This document shows, one piece after another, positions 33,268-43,002 of a stretch of 54,737 nucleotides of DNA. The notes below the pieces were generated by a model, which saw nothing but the letters and a program-made list of their open reading frames with translations, was not told the origin of the DNA and searched no databases. The DNA is from Desulfamplus sp. (GTDB lineage Bacteria > Desulfobacterota > Desulfobacteria > Desulfobacterales > Desulfobacteraceae). Location: the NCBI GenBank assembly GCA_015232455.1, contig JADFZQ010000022.1, positions 1-54,737 of the forward strand, given 5' to 3'. Made by a program: the position numbers and the translations under genes. Within the stretch, counting starts at the first letter, position 1, and the number at the start of each line of letters is the position of its first letter.

Positions 33268-36200
33268 ATGATAATGAAAAATATTTTTATTAAAAAGCGA
33301 GTCTTAAATTCATTGAATATTTCACGACTTATTTTGCTCTCCATTATCATGTCAGCACTTATACTGACTTCGTGCAGTAGTTTAAATAAAATAGATGCTT
33401 CTGGAGATTCTAATAAAACTGACGACGTCTCTCTTTCTCAAAGTTCTGATTCTAAAGGCTTTAATAACGTAGATTCTTCAGATACAACATCTATCAATAA
33501 CAAATCTTCTAATGACTCTTCTGGTAGTTCTGAATCTTCAAATAGTGATCCTTCTGGCACCTTATCCAAACCTGTGTTATCTGCTGATCCTGCATTGGTT
33601 GAAGGGGTGTTGCCAAATGGAATAAGATATTTTCTTTTCAAAAACGCAACTCCTAAAGATAGAGTAAGTATGCACCTTAATGTTCAAGCTGGCTCAATGC
33701 ACGAAAGAGATGATCAGCAAGGAGTTGCCCATTTTCTTGAACACATGCTCTTTAATGGTTCAACCCATTTTAAGCCAGGTGAGTTGATTGAGTATTTTCA
33801 GTCAATTGGAATGATGTTTGGTGCTGATGCCAATGCTCAGACAGGTTTTTTTGAGACTATTTATGATATTCTTCTTCCAGCAGGCGACAGGGCAAATTTA
33901 GAAAAGGGACTATTAGTTCTTCAAGATTATGCTGAAGGTGCTTTACTGTTAGATTCAGAGGTTGAGCGAGAGAGAGGAATAATACTTGCCGAAATGCAAG
34001 AGAGAGACTCTGTAGCATTAAGAACTTTTAAGGCATCTCTTGAATTTGAGCTTCCAGGTTCTCTTATTGCAAGGAGACTTCCAATTGGAGATCAAAAGGT
34101 TATCGAATCAGCAGATAGAACCCTTTTAAAAGATTTCTATGATACATGGTATAGACCCGATAATATGTCAATAGTTATGGTTGGTGATTTTGACGTTGAT
34201 CTTGCCGTGAATCTTATTAGCGAGAGATTTTCTGCTATGCAGCCAAGGTCATCTGCTGCTGAACTGCCTGTAAATACTTGGGAATCTCATGCTTCTGAAG
34301 AGGTTTTCTATCACTATGAACAAGAGACTGGCAAGACTGATGTCTCTATTGGGACAGTTACATGGGTTGACTCTGAACCTGAAAATTTAGATACTCTTAA
34401 AGAGCGAGTTGTTAGACGTATTGCTGATACTGTTGTCCAGAACAGACTCTCTAAAGATTTAAGGAAAGACAATAGCCCATTTTCAAATGCTGGTATCTAT
34501 TCAGGTCTATTTCTTCAAAATATCTACTTTACAGCTATTTCAGCCCAATGTTCTCCAGATAAATGGAAAGAGACACTCGGATTTATAGAAAAAACTCTTA
34601 GAAGAGCGTTGGAACATGGTTTTACAGAACCCGAACTTGATCGTGTAAAGGCAGATTTCCTGCTTGGTCTTGAAACTGCCGTTAAAGAGGCTTCTACTCG
34701 TGAAAGCTCAACACTTGCAAGGGAACTAATAAGTTCAATTAATAGAAATAGAGTTTTTCTCTCCCCTGAGCAGGAGAGAGAGATTCTCAAAAGTTTTATC
34801 GAAACTCTAACTGTTGATAACGTAACTCAAGCTTTTAGAGAAAATTGGTCTGCACAGCATCGCCTTATAGAGGTTACTGGAAATGCAGATATAAAACCTA
34901 AAAATACAACGCCAGAAGCATTTATATTGAGTATATACAATGAGAGCCAAAAGAATGATGTTGCACAAGTTGAAAGTAACGATGAGGTTATATTTCCTTA
35001 TTTGCCAATCCCTTCTGATACAGATAATATTGCAAGTGATAAAGAGGTTAAATCTGTTGGAATACGCGTAGTTGAATTTAAAAATGGTGTAAGAGTTAAC
35101 ATAAAAAAGACCGATTTCAAAAAAGGGGAGTTTATCTATAGGCTTGATTTTGGTGGTGGCAAAAAATCAGAGCCATGGAAAAAACAGGGGCTTGCAATCT
35201 TAGCACAAGGTATAATCAATGAGAGTGGAGTGGGCAAACTGAGCCGTGATGAGCTTGAAACATCTTTAGCTGGTAAAAATATAAATTTTACATTTAGTGC
35301 TGATACAGACTCTTTTGTCTATTCAGGTTCAGCTTCTCCATCTGATACCTCTTTGTTATTTCAACTTCTCTACACACTTATAGTGGATCCAGGATTTGAT
35401 GAAGAATCTCTTGTTCTCTTCAAGAACCGTTACAGACAAATGTTTCAGGAGTTATTAAGTACACCTGACGGTATGATGCAGTTTAAAGGAGAGGCTTTTT
35501 TAGCAGGGGGTGATACCCGTTTTGGTATGCCAACACTCGAACAAATTGAGTCTTTAACAATGAGAGATGTTAAAAAATGGATTACTCCATTCTTTAGACA
35601 AGGAGATATGGAGATTTCAGTTGTTGGAGATTTGGATATTGATGAGGTTATTAAGTTGGCATCAAAATATTTTGGCAGTTTAGAACGAAAAGGTTTTTTA
35701 ATACCAAAAGGCTCGTCAGGGGTTATTGTTGAAGATAAAAGGGATATCATAGTTTTTCCAGAGAGTAAAAAGATAGAGTTGCAAATTGATAGCAAAATCG
35801 ATAAAGCCCTTGTTGTAATGGCATTTCCAACTGATGATTTTTGGAAAATCAAACAGACAAGAAGGCTGAATATTCTCTCTAAGATACTATCAGAAAGGCT
35901 TCGTAAAACAGTTCGTGAAGAGCTTGGAGCAACATACTCCCCTTATGCCTATAACGATTCATCTCAGTCATATAAAGGGTATGGTGTTCTTCGTGCTGTT
36001 ATTAATGTTGCCCCTGATAAGGTTGATGATATGCTCTCTCATGTTGAGAGTATAGCAGACTCAATGACAACTGAGCAAATAACAGATAAAGAGCTTGATC
36101 TTGTGCTTGAACCAATCTGGACATATATAAAGGATATACGAAGAACTAACGGCTATTGGCTTGACTCTGTTATGGCAGGCTCTTTACAGCATCCTGAGAA

Positions 36201-36336
36201 GATAGAGTGGGCAGCCACTATGGATGAAGATTATCGTTCAGTTTCACTTGACGAGATACATGAGCTTGCTGAAAAATTTTGTAATAGAAAACGTGCGGCA
36301 TTTATTGTAATCCAACCGTCAGGTGCATCGCAATAA
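33268..36336 (+). CDS. M16-family zinc metalloprotease, lipoprotein
   Basis: 1022 aa. Signal peptide with lipobox ILTSC (Cys about 36), then a Ser/Asn/Asp-rich tether (about 40-100). The N-terminal catalytic half has the inverted zinc motif HFLEH (about 157-161) and the downstream Glu in RGIILAEMQERDS (about 238), matching HxxEH...E. The C-terminal half (about 590-1010) is the inactive M16 repeat. Size and layout match the PqqL/YddC-type processing peptidases. Probably degrades or processes peptides in the periplasm or at the outer membrane. Its last 35 bases overlap the PilZ-like gene on the other strand. Confidence 0.92.
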   Translation: MIMKNIFIKKRVLNSLNISRLILLSIIMSALILTSCSSLNKIDASGDSNKTDDVSLSQSSDSKGFNNVDSSDTTSINNKSSNDSSGSSESSNSDPSGTLSKPVLSADPALVEGVLPNGIRYFLFKNATPKDRVSMHLNVQAGSMHERDDQQGVAHFLEHMLFNGSTHFKPGELIEYFQSIGMMFGADANAQTGFFETIYDILLPAGDRANLEKGLLVLQDYAEGALLLDSEVERERGIILAEMQERDSVALRTFKASLEFELPGSLIARRLPIGDQKVIESADRTLLKDFYDTWYRPDNMSIVMVGDFDVDLAVNLISERFSAMQPRSSAAELPVNTWESHASEEVFYHYEQETGKTDVSIGTVTWVDSEPENLDTLKERVVRRIADTVVQNRLSKDLRKDNSPFSNAGIYSGLFLQNIYFTAISAQCSPDKWKETLGFIEKTLRRALEHGFTEPELDRVKADFLLGLETAVKEASTRESSTLARELISSINRNRVFLSPEQEREILKSFIETLTVDNVTQAFRENWSAQHRLIEVTGNADIKPKNTTPEAFILSIYNESQKNDVAQVESNDEVIFPYLPIPSDTDNIASDKEVKSVGIRVVEFKNGVRVNIKKTDFKKGEFIYRLDFGGGKKSEPWKKQGLAILAQGIINESGVGKLSRDELETSLAGKNINFTFSADTDSFVYSGSASPSDTSLLFQLLYTLIVDPGFDEESLVLFKNRYRQMFQELLSTPDGMMQFKGEAFLAGGDTRFGMPTLEQIESLTMRDVKKWITPFFRQGDMEISVVGDLDIDEVIKLASKYFGSLERKGFLIPKGSSGVIVEDKRDIIVFPESKKIELQIDSKIDKALVVMAFPTDDFWKIKQTRRLNILSKILSERLRKTVREELGATYSPYAYNDSSQSYKGYGVLRAVINVAPDKVDDMLSHVESIADSMTTEQITDKELDLVLEPIWTYIKDIRRTNGYWLDSVMAGSLQHPEKIEWAATMDEDYRSVSLDEIHELAEKFCNRKRAAFIVIQPSGASQ

Positions 36337-36805
36337 ATCTTCTATGGCTAATATTTTCACGTATGAATTTATCTAATGCAAATATCTGACTAAAGGTAAG
36401 CTCAGTAAACATTATGCTCATCTCTCTTATTTTAGAGATATGTTCAGAAGTCAAACTTGTGAAATCCACCTCTTCAATTGTTATTGAAGGTGGTTGCATA
36501 AGAAATGGGACATCTCCATTTAAAGGTATATCTCCAAGATAATAACCATAGTTCCCAATGAAAATTGACTTACCTTGTTTTTCTAAAGATTCATAATGGT
36601 CATCTTTGTCAATGTATTTAATAACAAGTCCTCCAGAGCTTTTGAGACCATCATGATTTACATTACCAGCGTTTATATTAACAATTTGACTAATCTTATA
36701 TGAGGCAGGGCTTATGGCAGCGTAGAACCCATTCTTTAGATGGTCTTTTTTGTTCTTCCTCTTTTTATTCTGTTTTTTCTCAGTAACTATACCTTCTGTA
36801 TTCAT
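36302..36805 (-). CDS. PilZ-domain-like protein
   Basis: 167 aa from ATG 36805 (AAGGAG upstream, spacing a little long; TTG 36832 would itself include the ribosome site). After a Lys-rich N-terminus (KKQNKKRKNKKD) comes GFYAAISPASYKISQIVNIN, then a GGLVIKYID strand and a C-terminal IMFTELTFSQIFALDKFIRE. This layout matches divergent PilZ proteins, in which N-x-S-x-x-G binds cyclic-di-GMP. Here that signature is altered (NINAGNVNHDG) and the upstream Arg pair is not obvious, so ligand binding may be lost. Convergent with and overlapping the M16 gene by 35 bases. Confidence 0.62.
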   Translation of the reverse strand: MNTEGIVTEKKQNKKRKNKKDHLKNGFYAAISPASYKISQIVNINAGNVNHDGLKSSGGLVIKYIDKDDHYESLEKQGKSIFIGNYGYYLGDIPLNGDVPFLMQPPSITIEEVDFTSLTSEHISKIREMSIMFTELTFSQIFALDKFIRENISHRRFIAMHLTVGLQ

Positions 36806-36981
36806 CTTTAACGTGGAACTCCTTAATGCCAAATATATTTATTATTGAAAAAAATATAGATAAAACGAAAATGGTGTTTTCATAGTATGTATAACCATGT
36901 TTTGTCAAATCATTATCAATTGCACTCGCAATTTTTAATTCAATTATTTAACTTTTTAACCAGATAAACGGAGAAAAATAG

Positions 36982-38022
36982 ATGCAATTTACAGACTATC
37001 TTAAAATAATTATTAAACGCCAGGATTTATCAGAAGAGCAGATGTCAGAGATGCTATCAGAGATATTTTCAGGAACAGTTACAGATTCCCAAATTGGTGC
37101 ATTTATGGCAGCACTTGCTGTCAAAGGCGAGACTTTTGAAGAGCTTGCAGGAGCTGCTCGTGCAATGAGAGCAAAGGCAGCAAGAATCCAAACCGTTTCT
37201 CGTAAAGCTGTTGACACATGTGGAACAGGTGGAGATTCTTCGGGTTCGTTTAATATCTCTACTACTACAGCATTTGTAGTTGCGGGTTGCGGTGTTACAG
37301 TAGCTAAACATGGGAATAGGAGCATATCAAGTAAATGTGGCAGTGCAGATGTTCTTGAAGCTCTTGGAGTCAACATAAATACTCACCCAGAGGTTGTTGA
37401 AGAGGCTGTAAATAGCATTGGAATTGGATTTTTATTTGCCCCAACCTTTCACAGTGCAATGCGTTATGCTGGAAAGGCAAGAAAAGAGGTTGGAATAAGA
37501 AGCATCTTTAATATGCTGGGACCCCTTACAAATCCAGCCGCTGCAAGATGTCAGCTACTTGGGGTTTTTGCTCCACAACTTACCGAAATGTTTGCTCAAG
37601 CATTAAAACTTTTAGGAACTCACCACGCTTTTGTAGTTCATGGGCATGACGGAATGGACGAGATTACAGTTTGCTCACAAACGCGAGTATCAGAACTCAA
37701 AGATGGTCTTATTCGCTCTTATGATCTTGATCCTATTGAATTCTTCGGTGAATATGCAGACCCAGAAGAGTTAAAAGGTGGAGATGCTAAAACTAACGCA
37801 GCAATCACAACTGCTATTTTAAATGGTGATAGCGAAACAAAAGATGGCAAAGGTAAGTCAAAACGCAATATAATATTGATTAATAGTGCAGCAGCTTTGG
37901 TTGCAGCAGATGCGGCTGATAATTTATCTGATGGAATAAAAAAGGCTCAAGAATCAATTGACTCAGGAAAAGCTATGGAAAAGCTTAAACAACTTGCTAA
38001 ATTTACACAGGAGAATGGATAA
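36982..38022 (+). CDS. trpD: Anthranilate phosphoribosyltransferase
   Basis: 346 aa. TrpD joins anthranilate to PRPP in tryptophan synthesis. The glycosyltransferase-3 signature DTCGTGGDSSGSFNISTTTA (about 78-97), KHGNRSISSKCGSADVLEALG (about 113-133), NPAAARCQLLGVF (about 189-201) and VVHGHDGMDEI (about 219-229) are all present. A short polar loop (NGDSETKDGKGKSKRN, about 277-292) is longer than usual. Followed after 3 bases by trpC-trpF. trpE, G, B and A are not in the window, so the pathway is split. Confidence 0.97.
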   Translation: MQFTDYLKIIIKRQDLSEEQMSEMLSEIFSGTVTDSQIGAFMAALAVKGETFEELAGAARAMRAKAARIQTVSRKAVDTCGTGGDSSGSFNISTTTAFVVAGCGVTVAKHGNRSISSKCGSADVLEALGVNINTHPEVVEEAVNSIGIGFLFAPTFHSAMRYAGKARKEVGIRSIFNMLGPLTNPAAARCQLLGVFAPQLTEMFAQALKLLGTHHAFVVHGHDGMDEITVCSQTRVSELKDGLIRSYDLDPIEFFGEYADPEELKGGDAKTNAAITTAILNGDSETKDGKGKSKRNIILINSAAALVAADAADNLSDGIKKAQESIDSGKAMEKLKQLAKFTQENG

Positions 38023-38025
38023 TTG

Positions 38026-39672
38026 ATGGGAATTTCAGGTTTTTTAAGAGAAGTTGTTGAACTTAAAAAAAAGGATATAGCTGAAGCTCAACGTATTGTC
38101 TCTTTAAATAGTATTAGAAAAGAAGCTGAAGATATTGCTAAAGGTTTAATAGAACAAAAACAAGGTTTAACAGAAAAAAGAGTTAGAAAACCTTTTCTAT
38201 TTTTAGAAGCTGTAAAAAATAGAAAAGGTGGCGATGTTGGGATTATCGCTGAGATCAAGAAAGCCTCGCCATCAAAAGGAGATATAAAGTTAGACCTTGA
38301 TCCTGCAAAATATGCTGATGAATATACAAAAGCTGGTGCTTGTGCAGTTTCAGTTCTAACGGAAAGACACTATTTTAAAGGTTCTCTTGATGATTTAAAG
38401 ATTGTAAGAGACGCAACAGCTCTGCCAATATTGAGAAAAGATTTTACACTCTCATCTTACCAAATTTATGAGGCAAAGGCAGCAGGAGCTGACTCAATTT
38501 TATTAATTGTTGCTATGCTATCAAAAGAGCAGTTGCGAGATTATGTAGCACTCTCAAGAGAGCTTGGAATTGAGCCGCTTGTTGAGATAAATTCAGAGTG
38601 GGAGGTTGATAAAACTCTATTTGCCAATGCTAAAGTAGTTGGCATTAATAATCGTAATCTTGAGACTCTTAAAGTTGATCTCAATGTCTCAAAGCGTGTT
38701 GTCCCGTTTTTAACTGAAGGACAAATTGCAGTTGAGGCAAGTGGAATTTCATCTCCTGACGATATACAAAAAGGTTTAGATTGCAAAATATTTAATTTTC
38801 TTGTGGGTGAAAGCATTGTAAGGGCTAAAAATACTAAAGAGTTTATCCAAAGCCTTGTAAATACAGGTTCAACCTGTAGCAGTAGCACCATTAATCCTAA
38901 TCTTGCCATTTCTATGGATCGATATGAAAAAACAATGGTTAATGGAATAAATATGAGCCATAGAGGATTGATGGTCAAAATATGTGGTCTGACTAACCCT
39001 GAAGAGGCTCTATTATCTGTAGAAGCTGGGGCAGATGCCATTGGCTTTATCTTTTATCCTAAAAGCCCAAGATATATCTCACCAGAACAAGCGTCTGAGA
39101 TCACAAAAAAAATTCCAAATCATATTATGACTACAGGCGTTTTTGTAGATGATGATTATAAAGCAATTACCAAAGTTGTTAAAGCGTGTTCTCTCAAGGC
39201 TGTTCAACTTCATGGTAATGAAAGTCCATCATTAGTAAAACAACTTGCAGAAGATGGTCTTATTGTTATCAAGGCTCTATTTGCTGGACGTGAACCACAT
39301 CTTACTAAAGCCCATCTTTATGATGATGCTTATGCAATTTTGGTAGAATATGGAAAAGGAGAACTTCCGGGTGGTAATGGAGAGAGTTGGAATTGGGAGC
39401 TTGCAGCAGATGCAATGGTAAGAAAAACAGATATAAGTATTAAGACTAAAGCTGGCGATAAACAAGATAATGAAACGACTCTATCGAGTGAAAAAGAAAA
39501 AAAGCAACTTAGAGTAATTCTTGCTGGAGGGCTTAATCCTGATAATATAGAAAAAGCAATAGAGATGGCTTTTCCGTGGGGAGTTGATGTAAGTTCAGGG
39601 GTGGAATTTTCACCGGGAAAGAAAGATATTGATAAGGTAAAGAAATTAATTGAGCAGATAAGAAAGCTCTAA
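38026..39672 (+). CDS. trpCF: Bifunctional TrpC-TrpF (IGP synthase / PRA isomerase)
   Basis: 548 aa fusion. Residues 1-275 are indole-3-glycerol-phosphate synthase (AEIKKASPSKGDI, SVLTERHYFKGS, LRKDFTLSSYQIYEAKAAGAD, VGINNRNLETLKVD, EASGISSPDDI). Residues about 315-548 are phosphoribosylanthranilate isomerase (KICGLTNPEEA with its catalytic Cys, GFIFYPKSPRYI, VQLHGNES, VILAGGLNPDNI, DVSSGVE). A ~40-residue Ser/Thr/Asn-rich linker joins them; its DNA contains TACAGGTTCAACCTGTA, a perfect palindrome (38862-38878). A second polar insert lies in TrpF (about 460-490). ATG 38026, four bases after trpD, is preferred to the TTG three bases earlier. Confidence 0.95.
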   Translation: MGISGFLREVVELKKKDIAEAQRIVSLNSIRKEAEDIAKGLIEQKQGLTEKRVRKPFLFLEAVKNRKGGDVGIIAEIKKASPSKGDIKLDLDPAKYADEYTKAGACAVSVLTERHYFKGSLDDLKIVRDATALPILRKDFTLSSYQIYEAKAAGADSILLIVAMLSKEQLRDYVALSRELGIEPLVEINSEWEVDKTLFANAKVVGINNRNLETLKVDLNVSKRVVPFLTEGQIAVEASGISSPDDIQKGLDCKIFNFLVGESIVRAKNTKEFIQSLVNTGSTCSSSTINPNLAISMDRYEKTMVNGINMSHRGLMVKICGLTNPEEALLSVEAGADAIGFIFYPKSPRYISPEQASEITKKIPNHIMTTGVFVDDDYKAITKVVKACSLKAVQLHGNESPSLVKQLAEDGLIVIKALFAGREPHLTKAHLYDDAYAILVEYGKGELPGGNGESWNWELAADAMVRKTDISIKTKAGDKQDNETTLSSEKEKKQLRVILAGGLNPDNIEKAIEMAFPWGVDVSSGVEFSPGKKDIDKVKKLIEQIRKL

Positions 39673-39698
39673 GAGCCTAAATATTTAAAAAGGCTCTT
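39671..39698. terminator. Hairpin between trpCF and cyclophilin genes
   Basis: AAGAGCCT / AGGCTCTT, 8-bp perfect arms with a 12-base AT loop, overlapping the trpCF stop. The genes are convergent, so it could serve both. No strong T-run. Confidence 0.45.
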
Positions 39699-39748
39699 AG
39701 GATATAGACTTTGGTTGCCTCACATTAATTTAGCTATCAGTGAAGTTT

Positions 39749-40837
39749 TTAATTTTTTAAACTATCAAACGCTGCTTGATCAGATTTAAAAGATAGAGCT
39801 TTATATCCAACGCGGGTTATAACAATTTTGCCCATTATATCAGTTGCTTCAATAGCGTTTACAACATCTTGACCAACCACAACATGACCAAAAACAGTAT
39901 GTTTTCCATCAAGCCAAGGGGTTGCAACGTGGGTTATAAAAAATTGGCTTCCATTTGTATTTGTGCCAGAATTTGCCATTGATAGGATACCAGCACCAGA
40001 GTGAGTAAGACCTGTATCTAATTCATCTTTAAATGAATAACCAGGACCACCTGTGCCATTGCCAACAGGACACCCACCTTGAATCATAAAATCTTTAACA
40101 ACTCTATGAAAGGTTAATCCATCATAATAATGAACTCCAGCTCCACGACTATGGTTGATTGTCCCTTCTGCAAGACCTACAAAATTGGTTACTGTAAGAG
40201 GTGCTTTTTCAAATTCTAACTGACAGACAATCAACCCTCTGTTTGTGCATATCTGGGCATATAAGCCATCTCCAAATCTGTTTTTAACCTCATCAGAGCT
40301 TAGAATCAGCAGATCGTTATTGTTTTGTGAATCATTGTTGTCTTTATTGTTAAAAACATAGCCTGATGGTTGAGATACAACATATCCAGATGGCTCTGAG
40401 ATACCCATTACAATACTGTTTGGATCACCATAATTGTCCATATCTGCATCGCGATAAAAAGATGCAAATGCCCCGATATTTGAGTAGCCGCTAAAAATAT
40501 GATTACCGTTAGAATCAAGGTTATAGGCTCTAACTGCTACGTAAAATGAATATCCTTTTGCATCATCTTCAAGGTTCAATCCCGTATAACTCCCCATATC
40601 AAAGGCTTGAGGCCACACTTGTGAGTCAAAAGTTGGATATGGTGCAATTATAAGTGCGTATCCTTTTACGTTGGCAACAGCACTCCAATAAACCATAAGA
40701 TTATTGCTATCAAGTTGCATTGAAAGGATTGGCGTATTTGGGACTTCTGAATCTGCATAGACAGGTTGTATAAAAGTATTTAATTTGAATATAGAAATAA
40801 CAAAAATAATAGTGGAAATAGCTATTGTTTTTTTCAT
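39749..40837 (-). CDS. Exported cyclophilin-type peptidyl-prolyl isomerase
   Basis: 362 aa. Signal peptide (about 1-28, ends VYADSE), then a fibronectin-III-like region (about 32-125, PNTPILSMQLDSNNLMVYW), a spacer with DADMDNYGDPNS resembling a Ca-binding thrombospondin-3-type repeat, and a C-terminal cyclophilin domain (about 195-350). The domain holds FHRVVKDFMIQGG (catalytic Arg), GSQFFITHVATPWLDGKHTVFG (core motif with Trp) and ILSMANSGTNTNGSQF. Acts in the periplasm or at the surface on Xaa-Pro bonds. Alone on its strand. Confidence 0.9.
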   Translation of the reverse strand: MKKTIAISTIIFVISIFKLNTFIQPVYADSEVPNTPILSMQLDSNNLMVYWSAVANVKGYALIIAPYPTFDSQVWPQAFDMGSYTGLNLEDDAKGYSFYVAVRAYNLDSNGNHIFSGYSNIGAFASFYRDADMDNYGDPNSIVMGISEPSGYVVSQPSGYVFNNKDNNDSQNNNDLLILSSDEVKNRFGDGLYAQICTNRGLIVCQLEFEKAPLTVTNFVGLAEGTINHSRGAGVHYYDGLTFHRVVKDFMIQGGCPVGNGTGGPGYSFKDELDTGLTHSGAGILSMANSGTNTNGSQFFITHVATPWLDGKHTVFGHVVVGQDVVNAIEATDIMGKIVITRVGYKALSFKSDQAAFDSLKN

Positions 40838-40884
40838 AATTTTATCTATTAGGTTTTTATGTTTAGTTTCAAAATGTTAAGAAT

Positions 40885-40917
40885 AGATTTGACAACTTTT
40901 TAAAAGTTGTCAAATCT
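40885..40917. repeat. Palindromic repeat (family AGATTTGACAACTTT), copy 2
   Basis: AGATTTGACAACTTTT, one central T, then AAAAGTTGTCAAATCT. It lies between the last ter gene and the cyclophilin gene, both on the minus strand. Confidence 0.85.
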
Positions 40918-40993
40918 TGAATATATATCTTTTTGCAACTACAATTAATTGAAAAACTTCAAAAAACTACAATTGATCTAAATTGAATTTTTC

Positions 40994-41578
40994 CTAAATA
41001 TCTACACCATAGTTTTTACACACAGCCGCAAGTCCACCAGCATACCCTTGACCAACTGCTGTAAAACGCCACTCGCCAGTTTTAAAATAAACTTCACCAA
41101 AGATCATAGCAGTTTCCATAGAGTAATCTTCACTAAGATCGTAGCGAACAATCTCTTTATTATCATCTTGATTTACAATACGGATAAAGGCATTGTTTAT
41201 CTGTCCAAAGTTCTGTTTTCTGCTTTCAGCTTCGTGGATTGTTACAACAAATGCAAGTTTTTCCACATCAGGAGCTTCTGTTTCAAGTTGCTTTAGATTT
41301 ACTTTAACAACCTCATCATCTCCATCACCAGCACCAGTTAGGTTATCACCCATGTGTTCAACAGCACCATTGACAGCCTTTAGATTGTTATAAAAAACAA
41401 AATCATTGTCGCTTCTTACTTTGCCAGCAGAATTAAGAAGAAAGACAGACGCATCAAGATCATATTGGGCACCATCAGTTGCTCTTGCGTCCCAACCAAG
41501 TCCAATTTGAATTTTAGAAAGTCCTGGAGACTCTTTTGATAAAGATAACCTTCCACCTTTGCTAAGTGTTACAGACAT
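40994..41578 (-). CDS. terD: TerD-family protein (second terD paralogue)
   Basis: 194 aa, the usual length. One TerD domain with Ca-binding motifs: [23 protein letters not shown] (about 28-50) and the [13 protein letters not shown] loop (about 76-88). The end [19 protein letters not shown] is characteristic of TerD/TerE. TerD proteins belong to tellurite and stress-resistance clusters linked to membrane-associated Ca signalling. About 75-80% identical by eye to the next paralogue (41684), so it arose by tandem duplication. Ribosome site TAGGAGG. Last gene of terB-terZ-terD-terD. Confidence 0.93.
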   Translation of the reverse strand: MSVTLSKGGRLSLSKESPGLSKIQIGLGWDARATDGAQYDLDASVFLLNSAGKVRSDNDFVFYNNLKAVNGAVEHMGDNLTGAGDGDDEVVKVNLKQLETEAPDVEKLAFVVTIHEAESRKQNFGQINNAFIRIVNQDDNKEIVRYDLSEDYSMETAMIFGEVYFKTGEWRFTAVGQGYAGGLAAVCKNYGVDI

Positions 41579-41636
41579 TTTTTATCCTCCTAATCTAATC
41601 TTAAATATATACTATAAAATCTTATTTATTAAGATA

Positions 41637-41670
41637 AGAGATGCACGGTTATATCTTATCATGCGTCTCT
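41637..41670. repeat. Decayed GTAGAGACGCACGG-type palindrome
   Basis: AGAGATGCACGG and ATGCGTCTCT flank an AT-rich loop. It lies in the gap between the two terD genes, so was inserted after or during their duplication. Confidence 0.55.
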
Positions 41671-41683
41671 ATATAAATTAACT

Positions 41684-42268
41684 TTATATATTTACTCCAT
41701 AATCTTTACATGCCGCAGCAAGACCTCCTGCATAACCTTGACCCACTGCTGTAAATCTCCACTCTCCGCCTTTTTTATAGACTTCACCAAACACAAGAGC
41801 GGTTTCCATTGAGAAATCTTCACTAAGATCATAACGGACAATTTCTGTTTGGTTATCATCGTTTAATATTCTTATAAACGCATTATTAACTTGCCCAAAA
41901 TTTTGTTTTCTCTGTTCAGCTTCGTGGATTGTTACTACTAAAGCAAGTTTTTCTACGTCAGAAGCGGCAGCATCAAGCTGGGCAAGATTAACTTTGATTA
42001 CCTCGTCATCTCCTTCACCAGCACCAGTTAGGTTATCTCCAAGATGTTCAACAGCACCGTCAACTGCTTTGAGATTTCCATAGAATACAAAATCACTATC
42101 ATTTCTAACTTTGCCAGATGAGTTAAGCAAAAATACAGATGTGTCTAAATCAAACGCTGAACCATCAGTAGTTCTTGCATCCCAGCCAAGTCCAATATAA
42201 ATCTTTGATAACCCAGGGGCTTCTTTGCTTAAAGAGATGCGTCCACCTTTGCTTAAAGATACTGTCAT
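41684..42268 (-). CDS. terD: TerD-family protein (first terD paralogue)
   Basis: 194 aa. [20 protein letters not shown] at the N-terminus, [42 protein letters not shown] and [19 protein letters not shown]. The acidic loops predict Ca2+ binding. Cytosolic or membrane-peripheral. Ribosome site AAAGGAG. 52 bases after terZ; with its sister at 40994 it forms a tandem duplicate. Confidence 0.93.
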   Translation of the reverse strand: MTVSLSKGGRISLSKEAPGLSKIYIGLGWDARTTDGSAFDLDTSVFLLNSSGKVRNDSDFVFYGNLKAVDGAVEHLGDNLTGAGEGDDEVIKVNLAQLDAAASDVEKLALVVTIHEAEQRKQNFGQVNNAFIRILNDDNQTEIVRYDLSEDFSMETALVFGEVYKKGGEWRFTAVGQGYAGGLAAACKDYGVNI

Positions 42269-42320
42269 TTTATAACTCCTTTATACTTTTTATAATTATA
42301 ATTTTATAGATGGAATAATA

Positions 42321-42902
42321 TTACATATTTGCCTGCATAATAGGCATAAGTTCATGGAAGGTTCTGCCGCTGCAATTTTCACCTAATGCGTGCATTTTCC
42401 ACTCATTGTTATGCTTATAAACTTTTGCCATTAACATGGCAGTGTGATTACCGTTACAACTTAAGTTATACCGTGCAATCTCTTTATTGTTTGCATGGTT
42501 CACGATTCGCGTGAAGGCGTTCTCAATTTCACCAAAATTTTGTCCTGTGAAGCTATTTACAATAAACATAAGAGTTTTAACTTGTGCTGGTACTTTGGTA
42601 AGATCAACAATAATTTGTTCATCATCTCCCTCTCCATCACCAGTTCTGTTATCGCCTGTATGAACAATGCTTCCATCTTTGCTTTTGAGCTGGCGAAACC
42701 ATACTGTGTCAATCATATTCTTATTTTCATCAAAAACAACGCATGATGCGTCAAGATCAATGCTTTGATCTTGAGAGCCAAAACCAAAAAGCCCTTTTTT
42801 CTTTTTAGCGTCCCAACCAAGACCCATCATAACTTTTGTAAGCCCTGTTCCAGCCTCTTTTTCCAAAGAGATTTTCTGACCTTTTACAAGAGAAATTGCC
42901 AT
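42321..42902 (-). CDS. terZ: TerZ-like tellurite-resistance/stress protein
   Basis: 193 aa. TerD superfamily but clearly the TerZ branch: LEKEAGTGLTKVMMGLGWDA, an expanded first loop (KKKKGLFGFGSQDQSIDLDASCVVF), VWFRQLKSKDGSIVHTGDNRTGDGEGDDEQI, NSFTGQNFGEIENAFTRIVN and a non-TerD C-terminus (GENCSGRTFHELMPIMQANM). 52 bases upstream of terD and about 100 after terB. No integral-membrane TerC and no TerA or TerF is present. Confidence 0.88.
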   Translation of the reverse strand: MAISLVKGQKISLEKEAGTGLTKVMMGLGWDAKKKKGLFGFGSQDQSIDLDASCVVFDENKNMIDTVWFRQLKSKDGSIVHTGDNRTGDGEGDDEQIIVDLTKVPAQVKTLMFIVNSFTGQNFGEIENAFTRIVNHANNKEIARYNLSCNGNHTAMLMAKVYKHNNEWKMHALGENCSGRTFHELMPIMQANM

Positions 42903-43002
42903 AATTTTACCTTAATCTTATACTTTATATTGAATTTATTTAACAAACACGTCTTTTTAAATAACATGCTTAAACAGAATATTATAGCCAAATTGAGGGG
43001 AA

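Noticed and set aside
36996-37376. Long minus-strand frames opposite trpD
   Set aside because: They mirror the strong coding bias of trpD, are Ser/Cys/Ala-rich without motifs, and lack ribosome sites.
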